From Symsagittifera roscoffensis (Eukaryota; Xenacoelomorpha; Acoela; Convolutidae): a stretch of DNA of 28,392 nt. Below, one piece after another: positions 19,280 through 28,392 of this stretch; the first letter of the stretch is position 1; each line of letters begins with the position of its first letter. A program made the translations under genes and the position numbers. Location: NCBI RefSeq assembly GCF_963678635.1, contig NC_087066.1, positions 42,751,777 through 42,780,168 on the forward strand, given 5' to 3'. The notes under the pieces were generated by a model, which searched no databases, was not told the DNA's origin, and saw nothing but the letters and a program-made list of their open reading frames with translations.

Positions 19280-20280
19280 CACTTGAAACAAAACAAATAT
19301 AGAAACAATTTTAAAAAACAAATTTATTCAATTTTTTTTACTCCAGCGATTATGAAAAACTTCGAAAAACTAATTTTAGTGTGTTCGAACATAAAGTTCA
19401 CGGCTAATCCTTGTATAATAAGTTTTCTCGCTTGCTTTAATTTCTGGAAATTTAACTGAAATTTTTACCAATATTTCTCAACACTGGGCTGAGAGGGCTT
19501 TAATATGACATTATAGTCCACCCAGCCCAAAAATTATTTGTGGTACCGGATTTTGAATGGAAAACAAGAAATAACTAAAACACACCTGAATACAAACTTT
19601 CACCCCATCTACTTAGTTCGGAGCAATAAATGTTTCGTAAAAAAAACTAGATTTCAAAAGATCAGTTCACTTGTTTAATATTTGTGTCCATGTTAGCCGA
19701 ATTTTTTTATTGTTTACAAAATAAGTTTTTTTTTGTAGTATAAGCATGAAAACCAGTGTTCAAACTCAAACATTGCTGAGAATGTTATAACAGGAGGTTG
19801 CTAATGTTCCTAGTTTTGAAAACCATAGCGGAGAATTTAGACTCAGTCTGGTTTTTTCTTCAATTGAATTTCGACTTTAAACAAAAATTTTAAAAATAGG
19901 TGAAACTTATCAAATTTCTGAGCTTATAAACAGAAAATTATATCTATTTTCAATTAAATGTAACAAGTTGTCGTAAAAATATTTAACATTGAAATTTGAA
20001 GCTTGATGTTTATGATAAATCTATTTGAAAAGTTCAAACTACAAGTTTCCAGAAACACCAGAGTTGATGATTTGTGTTTCTTAACCTGTGTTCTCGTTTC
20101 CTTGAATTGGTTAGGTTTTTTTTTTCCAAAAAATCCTGATTACAAATCGTTAAAAGTACCCCATTTGCTCGTCGTACATCAACTATATGACAACAAGAAA
20201 AAACAATCTGCTGCGGAAAAAACGTGTATCGTCACCTGTAAAAAGGTCTCCAAGTTGAGGACTCAGATATTATAATTTTC
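19280..20280. other. Intergenic DNA, nothing recognised
   Basis: No repeat modules or tRNA-like boxes seen. An open frame at 20003-20275 (+) has a coding-like end (KNPDYKSLKVPHLLVVHQ) but no start context, motif or 3' signal, so it is left uncalled. Confidence 0.35.
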
Positions 20281-20289
20281 AGATGTCTT

Positions 20290-21780
20290 GTGGGGCTTGA
20301 AAATTGACAATTCAAAAATTAAAATCAGCTCGTAGCGATCTCAAATTTGTTTTCTTGGCCGGAAACAAACATTTGAAGTAATCTACATCTGGTCCAGTGC
20401 ATCACTTTGCTGAAGGGTCTGTCCCATTTTGAAGCAAGAGCAGTTCTGCTTTTAGAAAAAACTCACAACTCCGAGTCCAGCATTTCACTAGTCGAAGCAA
20501 CTTGTGAGTGACAGATACTTGATGGTCATTGCAGGCTGCACCAAACTTGTTTTCCTTTCTGTCTCAACAAACATCAGAAAAATAATTGGTAGCCTGCAGT
20601 CTTAAGAGGCGGTGTTAGTGTCAGCGACATGAATATCAAAAAAGCACCTCCTTTTCTTTCATAGACCCCAAGGCAAAACAGTTTGGCAACCAGCGCTGGA
20701 TTAATACTCTCGGAAATATTTTTTTTTACTCCTAGTTCCTTTCGCCTATCTTCTCATACCATCGCTTCCAGATAATCTACTGCATCGCAGTTTGTATTTT
20801 GTATCGGTCACGAAAAATCCTTGTTCGCATGTCAAAATGAGTCAACTTTTGACATCTGCACTACTACAGAGACGACCCTTTCAATAAACTCATGCTGCAA
20901 GTAATAAAGCGAGCATCGCGGAAATAATGCGTTGAAAAATCGAACTGACCCACCATCAGTGTTAAGGCAATAAGCCGAGCAAAAATGTCACCTTCGTTTT
21001 TTCATCCGAAGTTTTTCGGTTCTTCCGACTTGAGATGGCTGTTTCCAGAATCGAATAAAACTATGCTTGTGATCAAAATTAGAAATGGCACTTTGGTCCA
21101 CAATTGCTTCAAAGAAATATATTTCTTTCATACTAATTTCGTCAAGAAATAAGTTAGCTTGTGTGCTCTTTTTCCACAGGAACTCTCACCCAAATTCTTC
21201 CAATCATAGCCCTGTAACTGTACATATTTCTCGTGTCTCGGGGCATCGGGGCAAATTAAATCTATTTAATTTATTCTTAACTCGAGGTAAGTTGATCATT
21301 TCAGCTTGACATGACTTCGTAAGACCATAGTCAGATCACATTGCGATTTTTTTGGCCACTACAGAAATTTTTTCAGTTATTTTGTCCATTTAAGTTTTCT
21401 CAGCAGGAATTTTTTTTTCATGTCTAAAATCAACACAACTGCCGAGAAGCGCTTCTTTTTTGCAATTTGGATGTTGCAATTGTCTAATATCTGGTTCTGA
21501 TGTGCGTCTTCCAGGATTGCCTGATAAAACATCTACTTTCAGTTGAATCTGGGTAGTTTGCGAAACTTTCAAAGTGAGCCTCTAAAGCCATTCCTTGAGC
21601 CCATATAGTTTTCCAATAGCCCAATTTTATTTTCTCATACTAACATTAGAGAAAATTGGCAAAAGTTTTCGGTTCTCTTTAACTATTTCCCCCAAAAACT
21701 CGACAAAAACGTAATCACTATGATTAGGCCATATCAACTCAACAATACTTTTGGGTTTTTGAAAAGATGTAGGTCTAATA
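20290..21780 (-). pseudogene. Decayed coding relic, possibly a transposase
   Basis: GC content rises here and the minus strand gives protein-like stretches broken by stops and frame changes. Examples: VEFLGEIVKENRKLLPIFSN (about 21640-21705), KVDVLSGNPGRRTSEPDIRQ (about 21480-21540), LFLDEISMKEIYFFEAIVDQ (about 21090-21150) with FWKQPSQVG soon after, and FARLIALTLMVGQFDFSTHY (about 20920-20980). An LxxDExSxK motif followed by WKQP- and ALxxMVG-like stretches loosely recalls P-element/THAP9-type DDE transposases. The match is weak, and other mobile-element proteins or a dead host gene are possible. No intact ORF remains. Confidence 0.3.
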
Positions 21781-22054
21781 TCAAATTATAATCAGAAGTT
21801 TCTTCTGTTTTCATTTTTCAATTTCATTCCATAACTACCATGCAAAAAAAGTTTTCCCACTTCAACGAATTTCCTTAATTTTTCAAAACTGAGCTAGAGT
21901 CTATTTGAAAACGGCAAAATCATGGATACAAACAAGGTGTCAATTTTCTCCCTCGCCCAACTCGTTAAAGTTGAACCCTTTGTTGTATCCTAAACTTACC
22001 CGTTGTCATATTTTCCCATATGTCAACATTTTTTGGAAAATTGGAAGCATATTT

Positions 22055-22130
22055 CTGCCGCGGGGGATTTGATCTTTTCATAACTAGAATTTGAGTTTAA
22101 CGCATTAACAACTAAACCATGAGACCTCTG
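22055..22130 (-). repeat. tRNA-like SINE head on the minus strand
   Basis: Read on the minus strand: A-box-like TGGTTTAGTTGTTAATGCG (22119-22101) and B-box-like AAGATCAAATCCCCC (22076-22062). It shares GCGTxAxACTCAAATT with the head at 8567-8640, so it is probably the same tRNA ancestor. It is opposite in orientation to the other heads. Confidence 0.5.
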
Positions 22131-22544
22131 ATGTTGATGTGAATTATTGTTTGTTTTTGATTCTTTGATTTTTAATTACGCTGATTTTTGGTTTTTTAAA
22201 GCGTAAATCGTTTCTGTTGGCGCGAAAAGATCAGGGTCAAAAAATTCAAATGGTTTTGGAATGTATTGCATGATACTGTTTTTTTTTAAAGTTTTTTTTT
22301 GATTTTTGGGACTTTTTTGTATGAGACTGTTTTGTATATGCACCGCTTCTTTCACCTAGTTTGGAACAATTCATAAGACGGATTAAATCTCCGCTTAGAC
22401 GTTAATAGCGCGGAAAATATAGCGCGTTAATTGTCCCAAATTGGCCAAAATAGAAATTATTAAGCCCCCATAACTTTACCAAAAGGTCAAAGGTGAAAAA
22501 AATTTTCAAATTTAAGCTCAAAACAGCAATATCTTTTGAATGAT

Positions 22545-22736
22545 ATGAAAAAAAAATTTCGTCAAGAATGGCTAGATAAAAAGTCAAAATTTGTCTTCAG
22601 AAAAAAACCACCCCGAGCAGAAATATTCCGTTACTTTCATTACGAACGTCGGAGCAAAATATGCAAACAGATTTTGCTTATGGAGATGCCACTCGACAGG
22701 CTGATGTCTTTTTGGCGTTCTATTAAGCCGCACTAG
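22545..22736 (+). CDS. Unidentified basic ORF, possible terminal exon
   Basis: The open frame to TAG at 22734 encodes MKKKFRQEWLDKKSKFVF, then PPRAEIFRYFHYERRSKI, and ends PLDRLMSFWRSIKPH. I do not recognise it. GC content and Arg codon use (mostly CGN) differ from the flanks. An AATAAA with a GT-rich tail follows 161 bases later. The frame may start at ATG 22545 as a small gene. It could equally be a last exon entered at acceptor AAAACAG (22526) or TGTCTTCAG (22600); the second has the better pyrimidine tract. No upstream exons found. It may be a mobile-element tail instead. Confidence 0.38.
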   Translation: MKKKFRQEWLDKKSKFVFRKKPPRAEIFRYFHYERRSKICKQILLMEMPLDRLMSFWRSIKPH

Positions 22737-22896
22737 ATTGTAAATCGTAACATTTCTTACAATGTTTGGCGATGAGTTGAAAACATCTTTGACTTTCTGT
22801 GTCTACTAATTAAAAAGCGAAATAATATTCTGTTAATTCAATGCGGAAAATGGGGTATTTTGTATGTTCTCTGTAGGTGTTGAAATTTGTGAAATC

Positions 22897-22914
22897 AATA
22901 AAGTGTGACGTGTT
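22897..22914 (+). terminator. Polyadenylation signal with GT-rich downstream element
   Basis: AATAAA at 22897-22902 followed at once by GTGTGACGTGTTG, the classic animal 3'-end arrangement. It lies downstream of the 22545-22736 ORF and about 290 bases before the gene 2 start codon. Confidence 0.5.
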
Positions 22915-23030
22915 GCTCATAGTATTTTTTTTTTCTGGAACCAATATTCAAATCGCAACGCTAAATTTACAACATCACAAGCATTGACGAGCACCAACTG
23001 ACGAGTTAGCAAAGCACAGTACGTTCGTCT

Positions 23031-23200
23031 ATTTTTTAAAATATAAAAAACGAATAGATCGCACATGACGTTTTTTTTCATGAAAAAGCTTTTTATACTT
23101 GAAAACATTTTGACGTAAACACGTCATGTAAACTTGCTGCTAGCTTCTATCATACTATTGTTTATCAAAATTGTAATCACAAACTTTTTTGATTGAAAAA
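23031..23200 (+). promoter_or_regulatory. Candidate gene 2 promoter and 5' UTR
   Basis: Between the upstream polyadenylation signal and ATG 23201 lie TTTTTAAAATATAAAAAA (23032-23050), TTTTTATAC (23090-23098) and a perfect spaced palindrome TGACGTAAACACGTCA (23111-23126). A further TGACG is at 23066. TGACGT half-sites are the core recognised by CREB/ATF-type bZIP proteins. Placement is suggestive; no transcription start is visible. Confidence 0.35.
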
Positions 23201-23249
23201 ATGAATGCATTGCGAATCTCTGTGTTGATATGCTTTTTCGCGATCGGGG
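23201..23249 (+). CDS. Gene 2 exon 1: start codon and signal peptide
   Basis: ATG at 23201 in an A-rich context (ttgaaaaaATG). It encodes MNALRISVLICFFAIG, a short n-region, hydrophobic core and Gly end typical of a signal peptide. Donor GTAAGT at 23250. Phase 1 out, matching exon 2. Confidence 0.8.
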
Positions 23250-26200
23250 GTAAGTTTTGTTGTTTTTTCTGATAATGTTTATATCCTCAAAACTGATCAA
23301 TTGATAGTGCGTCGCCAAAATTTCACAAAGTATGCCAAACAAAAATGATCGCGAATCGCTGTTTAATCCAGGATGAAAACATTAGTTTCAAAAATTGAGA
23401 GATCGTCCTGTATTTTCAGAGCCCTCTTCGTTAAGTCCTAATTTACATAGCCCACAAAAAAGCTTTTGAGAAACAAGATGTTACCCAAGAGAATAAACGT
23501 TGCGTTTGCCCCATTTTAAAACCAAAACAGTTTGTCTGAAATGTTTAGATACACAGACGTTCCAACAGAACTTTGACGCCAGAGTGAAAGAATTCACAGA
23601 AAAGTACCTGCCACTGAAACACCGGCCCAAAATCTCAGAGAGCACTGTCTACGTATTCGCAGACCTCTATAACATTATAGATTTGGTTGGTAAATAATAG
23701 CGAAAGAAACTTCATAGAACCCGTTTTTTTTCCATGAAAAAATGGAATTAAAAAAAACTTGTTTTTATCAATTTATCTAATAAACCATGGAACTCTCTAG
23801 AGCTGTGAGCAATTTTATTTGAATTTGCAAACGTTCTTAATTTTTTCTTCTATGTTTTGTAATTTTAACCTCGCTGACTTTGTATTTTTTCTTTTGTTTC
23901 GGTCGAAACCCTATTCGGCCTGAAAGGTTGCGACTTTTTTTATTAGCTGAGTCACCTTATTTTGTGTCCTTTTTGGTGACAAAAATTGATTGTTGTTTAC
24001 TAAGAGGGACACGTGCTTTCGCGTAGCTTTTCTTATCTCTTTAGTAATTTATCATAATGCTATAAGTCTCACCTTATATTGTCAATTTTATTGACAAAAG
24101 CTATAATTGTCTTAGGTTCCAATTGCGATGGGATTAATACTTCGTTGTTACATTTAAACTAACACTTTATTTGCTTAGAGTCCGCGTCTAGATTGCTGAT
24201 TGAGTTGACCTCCTTTTGTCTCTTAGCGCATTGGGTTCTCAGTTCTTCTAGATCCGTGTTGCTGCTTTTATTATTCCGGATCTTATTAAAATTCTACGAT
24301 CTTATCTTAATAAATTTATTTAAAAAAAAGAAACAAAACGAAAAAAAAAATTATTCGGGAAAATGTCAAGTCTATAGGAAAATGTTAAAAATGAGAGTGG
24401 GAGTTAAAACGAATGAAAATTTTTGGACAGGTCCAATTTAAAACAAGAAAGCTTCAAAGTACTTTTGTCTAATTTTAAACTTCACAGGCTTTGTTTCTTT
24501 GGATATTTGTTTTAACTTCTGGTCTTAGGTAGGCTTTCAGTGGTCTCATTTTTGTGTCTTTTTTACGTTGTTTTAAACTAAAGAAGCATTTTTTCATTCA
24601 ATCTTTGATTTGCAGGTGTTGTATTTCTTTATGTTTTTGTTAGACTGCAAACGGACCGGGTGCTTATTGCTTTTTTGCCTGCTTTTCAAGGTAGGGCAGT
24701 TGAACAGGTCAGCCTGTATAGCGACACAGTTTTTTTTGTTATCCGACAAAATAGTCCGTGAAAAAGTATTTGATATTTTAAAAAGGATCTTGAAAAAATT
24801 TTAAAAAAATGGACTAGTATTTAAATGGGTCATCAATTATGAAGAGGAAAAGAGTCCACTCTAATCTTACGAAAACAATTAAAACAATAGTTTTTTATCC
24901 GCGTAATTTTGGCAATACTACAGTTGGTCTAAAAAGCGTTTCAGGTTGTTTGTAGTGTAACAGTTTAGAGTTTTAGAACTTAATCACTCAAGTTTTTCAT
25001 TTGACAACAACTGTTTGTTGCATTTTTTGTTTTCAGCTCGATGGGTTCCTCGCTCAATTTTTTGGCTCAGTGGCAGGTCAGTAAAAAACAACTGCTTTGT
25101 TAATGCTGATATATTTTATTTTCTACTATTTTTCTAAAATTGAATTTTTTCCCACAAAAAAAAAATCTTGTTTTTTCAACTGTTTCATACTTCCGTTGCT
25201 GTTCTTTCCGTATCGTTTTCTATTCGCTGGCTTGCATTGTTTGGCTACCTCTGCGTTGTATTTTAAATGATGCGAAGCTCTGCTTTGTCTGGGTGTATAT
25301 GTCTGAAACAATCTATTCTTAGCCAATATTACATTGATAAATTATTTACTTCTGCCGAAAACATATGGTTCGAATCACAAGCTTATCACTGAACCAGGCA
25401 TGATTCGAGAAGCTGAATAATCTGCAACCGTTCGCTAAGTTCTGAGTTTGTAGCAAATTGAAAGTCTTGTTCTCATTTTTAAATATGGTTTTGTATTATC
25501 ATCGCCCTGAACGTAGCACAGATATGGTTCCAAAAGCACACATCACTGAAAAAAATGTTTCGCAATAAAAAAAGAATTTTTTCCTCAATGCAGTTTTGTC
25601 CATTTATTTTTCCAAGAAATCATACCTGCTCCCGGTAAGCCTGCAAAATTTATGAGATACGTTTTCCAAATTATAATAAAAAACAAAACTGAACAAACTT
25701 TTTTAAACTTAAAAAATTCAAAACTTAAAAAAAACGCACTGTGTCATAGTGCTTTTCACACTCTTTCAAGAATGGTCGTTACAAAACTGTAAGTCGCATC
25801 CTACAATTCCATAAAAAACAAATGCCAGTCATACAATCTCATTAAAAAAATCTAGGCCACAAAACAAGTTTTTTTTTCTGTGATGTATAATGTGTACGTA
25901 AATTCTACGACCCGCATGTTTTGTCAACACGACTTGATTTTTGCTGAGTTGTGCAAAAAAGTCTCGGTAGATAGTTTTTGTTTGCCAGTTTGTGAACACT
26001 ACTTTCTTGACTGATTCCGCCAGCAGCTAATGAAACAATAAAAACAATTGGCCTCTTGAGTGTTTTAGTTGATCGCAAGAAACGATAAACAATGCTGTAT
26101 AATAACTACGAAACTGCATTTTGAGATGTCTATTTTTGGCTGACTGACCTCAAAATTTTTCGTAAAGCGCCTTTGGCGCCAATCTATACAAATTTTGAGA

Positions 26201-26680
26201 GCGGAGCGCGCGCCATAAAAAACGTGATTTTACGGTCGAAATTCCTTCTTTTTAAATTTGACTGCGGCGCAGAAAATTTGGTCAAATTACGGTCTTTATT
26301 GTGATTTGGGAGAGCTCAGAAAATCAATTTGGTCAGTCTAAAAAAAAGGTCGACAAATTTTTTTTTTTTTTGAAAATCCGCCCCCCCCCCCCCACACACG
26401 AGAAATTCCTAAGTCCGTGCCAGCACAGCCACAATTATGCTTGTAAAAAGCTGATTCGTTGATTTGCTAGTTTTTTCTCTGTGTGACTGTTGTGACTGGC
26501 CATTTTTTGTTGCCGATAGAACGCGCAAGCAGAAACGATCACGACTAAATTGTGGAATTATGTGGCATATATTGTGGATGTGGATTGGGACGCATGGGAC
26601 AACCTGACAGACTACTACATGTACGAATTCTACCCTGGCAAGAACAAGATATGGCTGCCCGACATTATTGTACTTAACAA
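23201..26680 (+). CDS. Gene 2: Cys-loop ligand-gated ion channel subunit, 5' part
   Basis: Joins 23201-23249, 23549-23685 and 26520-26680 and continues past the window. The product starts with a signal peptide (MNALRISVLICFFAIG) and goes into the extracellular ligand-binding domain. FDARVKEFTEKYLP matches the first helix region. VYVFADLYNIIDL matches the first beta strands (VxFxLxLxxIIDVD in nicotinic receptors). ETITTKLWNYVAY matches the LTTNVW strand with the loop D Trp. WDAWDN and NKIWLPDIIVLN match the family's W(D/N)P and IWLPDIVLYN landmarks. These proteins form plasma-membrane pentamers. The Cys-loop and membrane helices are not in the window, so ligand and cation/anion type cannot be told; the IWLPDI motif favours the nicotinic-like side. 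Confidence 0.85.
23549..23685 (+). CDS. Gene 2 exon 2: start of the ligand-binding domain
   Basis: Acceptor atgttTAG at 23547-23548. It encodes TQTFQQNFDARVKEFTEKYL, then RPKISESTVYVFADLYNIID and L. I chose the end at 23685, using the weak donor GTTGGT, because joining to AAC at 26520 gives a gap-free fit to IIDVDEKNQxLTTNxW. A stronger donor, GTAAAT at 23690, would add one codon and one base and need a different acceptor (see findings). Confidence 0.75.
23723..23758. repeat. Short palindromic hairpin
   Basis: GTTTTTTTTCCAT and ATGGAATTAAAAAAAAC face each other around GAAAAA, just inside gene 2 intron 2. It could be a small foldback or chance in A/T-rich DNA. Confidence 0.4.
23759..25254. 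other. Gene 2 intron, nothing firmly recognised
   Basis: T-rich. The CCTATTCGGCCTGAAAGGTT and GTCACCTTATTTTG stretch near 23910-23965 resembles 13195-13245, so some repeat sequence is shared. A 40-base segment at 25037-25076, flanked by GTTTTCAG and GTCAGT, looks exon-like but does not fit the reading phase. Confidence 0.4.
25255..25300 (+). repeat. Palindrome module, decayed
   Basis: GTATTTTAAATGATGCGAAG then CTCTGCTTTGTCTGGGTGTA corresponds to the double-palindrome module at 13849, with the first palindrome largely lost. 25365-25405 reads on the minus strand as TGGTTCAGTGATAAGC and GTGATTCGAACC, box-like but too closely spaced for a tRNA. Confidence 0.45.
25301..26160. other. Gene 2 intron, nothing recognised
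   Basis: AT-rich, with no copy of the modular repeat and no exon-like segment apart from the weak tRNA-like boxes noted for 25365-25405. Confidence 0.4.
26164..26400 (+). repeat. GC-box repeat, copy 2, with poly-C tract
   Basis: AAGCGCCTTTGGCGCCAATC, GGAGCGCGCGCC (26202-26213), TTGGGAGAGCTCAGAAAATC and AGGTCGACAAATT follow the same order as at 14612-14870. It ends in a poly-C run near 26382-26393 and a short CA run. Exon 3 of gene 2 starts only 120 bases later. Confidence 0.65.
26520..26680 (+). CDS. Gene 2 exon 3: loop D to IWLPD region
   Basis: Acceptor TTGCCGATAG at 26510-26519; donor GTAAGA at 26681. It encodes NAQAETITTKLWNYVAYIVD, DWDAWDNLTDYYMYEFYPGK and IWLPDIIVLN. It ends with AA of a split codon that would give Asn if the next exon starts with C or T, as in the usual LYNN(A)D. 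NLT at the WDNLTD position is an N-glycosylation sequon. Confidence 0.85.
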
Positions 26681-26849
26681 GTAAGATCTGAGAATAAACA
26701 AGCATAAAAAATCATAAATATAACAAATATAACAAAGAAAACATTGAAAAAAAAATGCGTTCAATTACAAAAATGACTGCGCTTTTCTGCGCTTTTCCCT
26801 GGAAACAATTCCTAATTGTAATGATTCTGAGTTGATCAACCGCAGAAAG

Positions 26850-28392
26850 ATCTAAAAGCGTCTTTGGCGTCAATAGATAATAAAACTGTGGGGGAGGGGA
26901 GTCTGCGCCGAGAAAATAATAATTTGGTCAAAGTTTCAGAAGATTAATAAGGTTTTTTGGATTAAGTTTCAGACTATTGTTGAGGGTTTTTTGGTCTAAG
27001 TTTCAGATCGTGGAGGGTTGATATTGTTGATAGCCTTTTATTTGTTGACCAACAGTAAATTTTTCTACTAGCACTTTTTGTGTTTTAATAAAAACTAAAA
27101 ATGAGGAGGGAGAGCACGCGCAAAAAAACCAATTCTTCGGCCTAAGGCTAAGGAGGGAGAGTTGCCGGTACCATATTTATTACGATAGGAGAAAATCTTC
27201 CGGGAACGCTGGCTATGTAATAATATAGGTAATAGATTTTCAATCTTTAAGATAGGTAATAGGTTTTGCCATGTATTAGGGTACAAGGTTTGAGAAAAGT
27301 TTTTGGCGTCCAAGTTTTCCAAGACATGCGTTTTCAAAGCAATTCCTGCGATTTGAGATATGTAAAAGCTATGTTTTGACTTTTGTTGTTTATATCTGAA
27401 AGTGCGACAAAACTATCTTAACCTATACTGAAACCTATAAGAAACTTCGAGGAAAAAATCCAGTTTTCGGAAAAGTGAAATTTTAGACGAAATAGATGAA
27501 ATATAAACTGCTGCTTTGTATAATCATGTTACCGCAAGCTTACAGTTAGTTCATCAATAATGCATTGAGCCCAGTTACGCTCTCTGTTATTTAGTTAAAG
27601 AGTTTTGTCTGTATTCTTTTATATTGTTCTTTTCTGTTTGGGTGAAAATAACTCAACTTTTTCTTCGTCGGCTCGTATGATTAATGGTTCTAAATCTTCT
27701 GTTTGTTGATGTCAACTTGATTGCTTCATCAAGGACTTTTCTGTGTTTTGCGATCAGTTTATCTCCGGATTCCTCTAGAACTCGTTTGTTTAATCTTTTT
27801 GCTGCTACACTTTATCTTGTCTGATTTATAGTCTTACCAACAATAAGTCTTGCAACATGAACATGGAATCTCCGTATGGCTAAATTTTTCTTTAATTATT
27901 CCAGGCCAAAACTGAGGGGGCATAAAAGCGCGCGCCAAAACAATGCCTTTTTTTATTTCAGTTTCGGAAGATTGTTGAGGACTTTTTTGGCCTAGCCTTT
28001 AGAAGAAAGTTAAGGATTGAAGTTTTTGAGCTCCTTGATTCGTTGTTGATCATCCGTAAAACTTTCCTACAAGCGGCTTTGGTATCCTTAATCACAAAAA
28101 TTGAAGGGAAGCGGAGCACGCGCCGAAAAATGCAATTTTTGGCCTAAAATTTGGAAGAGTGTTGAGGATTTTTTGGTCCAATTTTCGAAATTTTTTGAGA
28201 TCGTTGGGCGCCTTTGATTTATATTTGACCAAACGTAAAAAAAAAATTTCAAGCGACTCCGGCGTCAAAAAATGCTAAATTTGAATGGGTAGCGCGCAGA
28301 AAGTGCATTTTTTTTTGCTTTGAGTTTCATGAAGGTTTTTTAGCTAAATTTCAAAAAATTGTTGAGGATTGAGAATTTTTTTTTGAGTTCAG
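26850..28392 (+). repeat. Degenerate GC-box tandem array, ~180-215 bp units
   Basis: The landmark AAAGCGTCTTTGGCGTCAAT (26855) recurs as CTAGCACTTTTTGTG (27069), AAGCGGCTTTGGTATCC (28072) and AAGCGACTCCGGCGTC (28251). Each is followed by a G-rich AGCxxAGCxCGCGCC-type box (26901, 27102, 27920, 28113, 28291). GATTGTTGAGGATTTTTTGG and TTTGTTGACCAACAGTAAA segments recur between them. 27160-27895 is a non-repeat interruption. Same family as the dispersed copies at 14612 and 26164; this stretch is an intron of gene 2. Confidence 0.55.
27653..27895 (-). pseudogene. Possible coding relic, minus strand
   Basis: The minus strand reads LKKNLAIRRFHVHVARLIVG, KTINQTR, a stop, then SVAAKRLNKRVLEESGDKLI, AKHRKVLDEAIKL and RRFRTINHTSRRRKS to a stop. 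The composition is protein-like and one stop breaks it. I do not recognise the family. It lies inside the GC-box array in a gene 2 intron. It may be a mobile-element fragment or chance. Confidence 0.25.

Noticed and set aside
18919-19321. Opposed open frames of 78 (+) and 86 (-) residues
   Set aside because: No motif, no start or 3'-end context, and they partly cover the short hairpin at 19196-19277.
24165-24300. Minus-strand coding-like stretch (EELRTQCAKRQKEVNSI)
   Set aside because: It is short, ends quickly in stops, and has no recognisable family or splice context; chance is likely.
25037-25076. 40-base exon in gene 2 intron 2 (TTTTCAG ... GTCAGT)
   Set aside because: It does not join exons 2 and 3 in frame with the favoured splice sites and would break the gap-free receptor alignment.
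27095-27337. 80-residue minus-strand open frame
   Set aside because: It overlaps the GC-box array and small ATAGGTAATAG direct repeats, with no protein-family signal.

Overview
The window is AT-rich metazoan nuclear DNA. It has spliced genes with GT-AG introns, animal-type AATAAA polyadenylation signals, a Cys-loop receptor gene and many tRNA-derived interspersed repeats. There are no bacterial operons, ribosome binding sites or CRISPR arrays. I cannot name the species; an invertebrate with repeat-inflated introns fits best.

Layout, all genes on the + strand. (1) About 1-2922 is repeat-filled DNA, probably an upstream intron of gene 1. It includes a degenerate tandem array of ~165 bp units at about 505-1560. 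(2) Gene 1 occupies 2923-16679. Twelve exons join in a single frame and encode the last ~592 residues of a low-complexity, Ser/Asp/Glu-rich protein. Its C-terminus resembles the C19orf44 (DUF4614) family. The 5' exons lie outside the window. Introns run from 93 to 4,439 bases, and the three long ones are packed with repeats. An AATAAA lies 70 bases after the stop. (3) About 16.8-22.5 kb is intergenic: repeat copies, a decayed minus-strand coding relic (about 20.3-21.8 kb, possibly transposase) and a minus-strand tRNA-like SINE head. (4) A short basic ORF at 22545-22736, with a well-formed polyadenylation signal, may be the last exon of an unidentified gene. (5) Gene 2 starts at 23201 and runs out of the window. 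It is the 5' end of a Cys-loop (pentameric) ligand-gated ion channel subunit: signal-peptide exon, then two exons of the extracellular ligand-binding domain. (6) About 26.16-28.39 kb is the next intron and carries a GC-box repeat array.

The most unusual structure is a modular, non-autonomous repeat system. Its recurring parts are a 5' module, tRNA-like Pol III boxes, a double-palindrome module, a TATATAGG stem-loop head, and a ~400 bp body ending in the CCAACTGTCTGTTGG hairpin. At least ten full or partial body copies are present, all recognisable ones in + orientation, in both introns and intergenic DNA. One copy ends 24 bases upstream of an exon, so it appears to supply that exon's splice acceptor.
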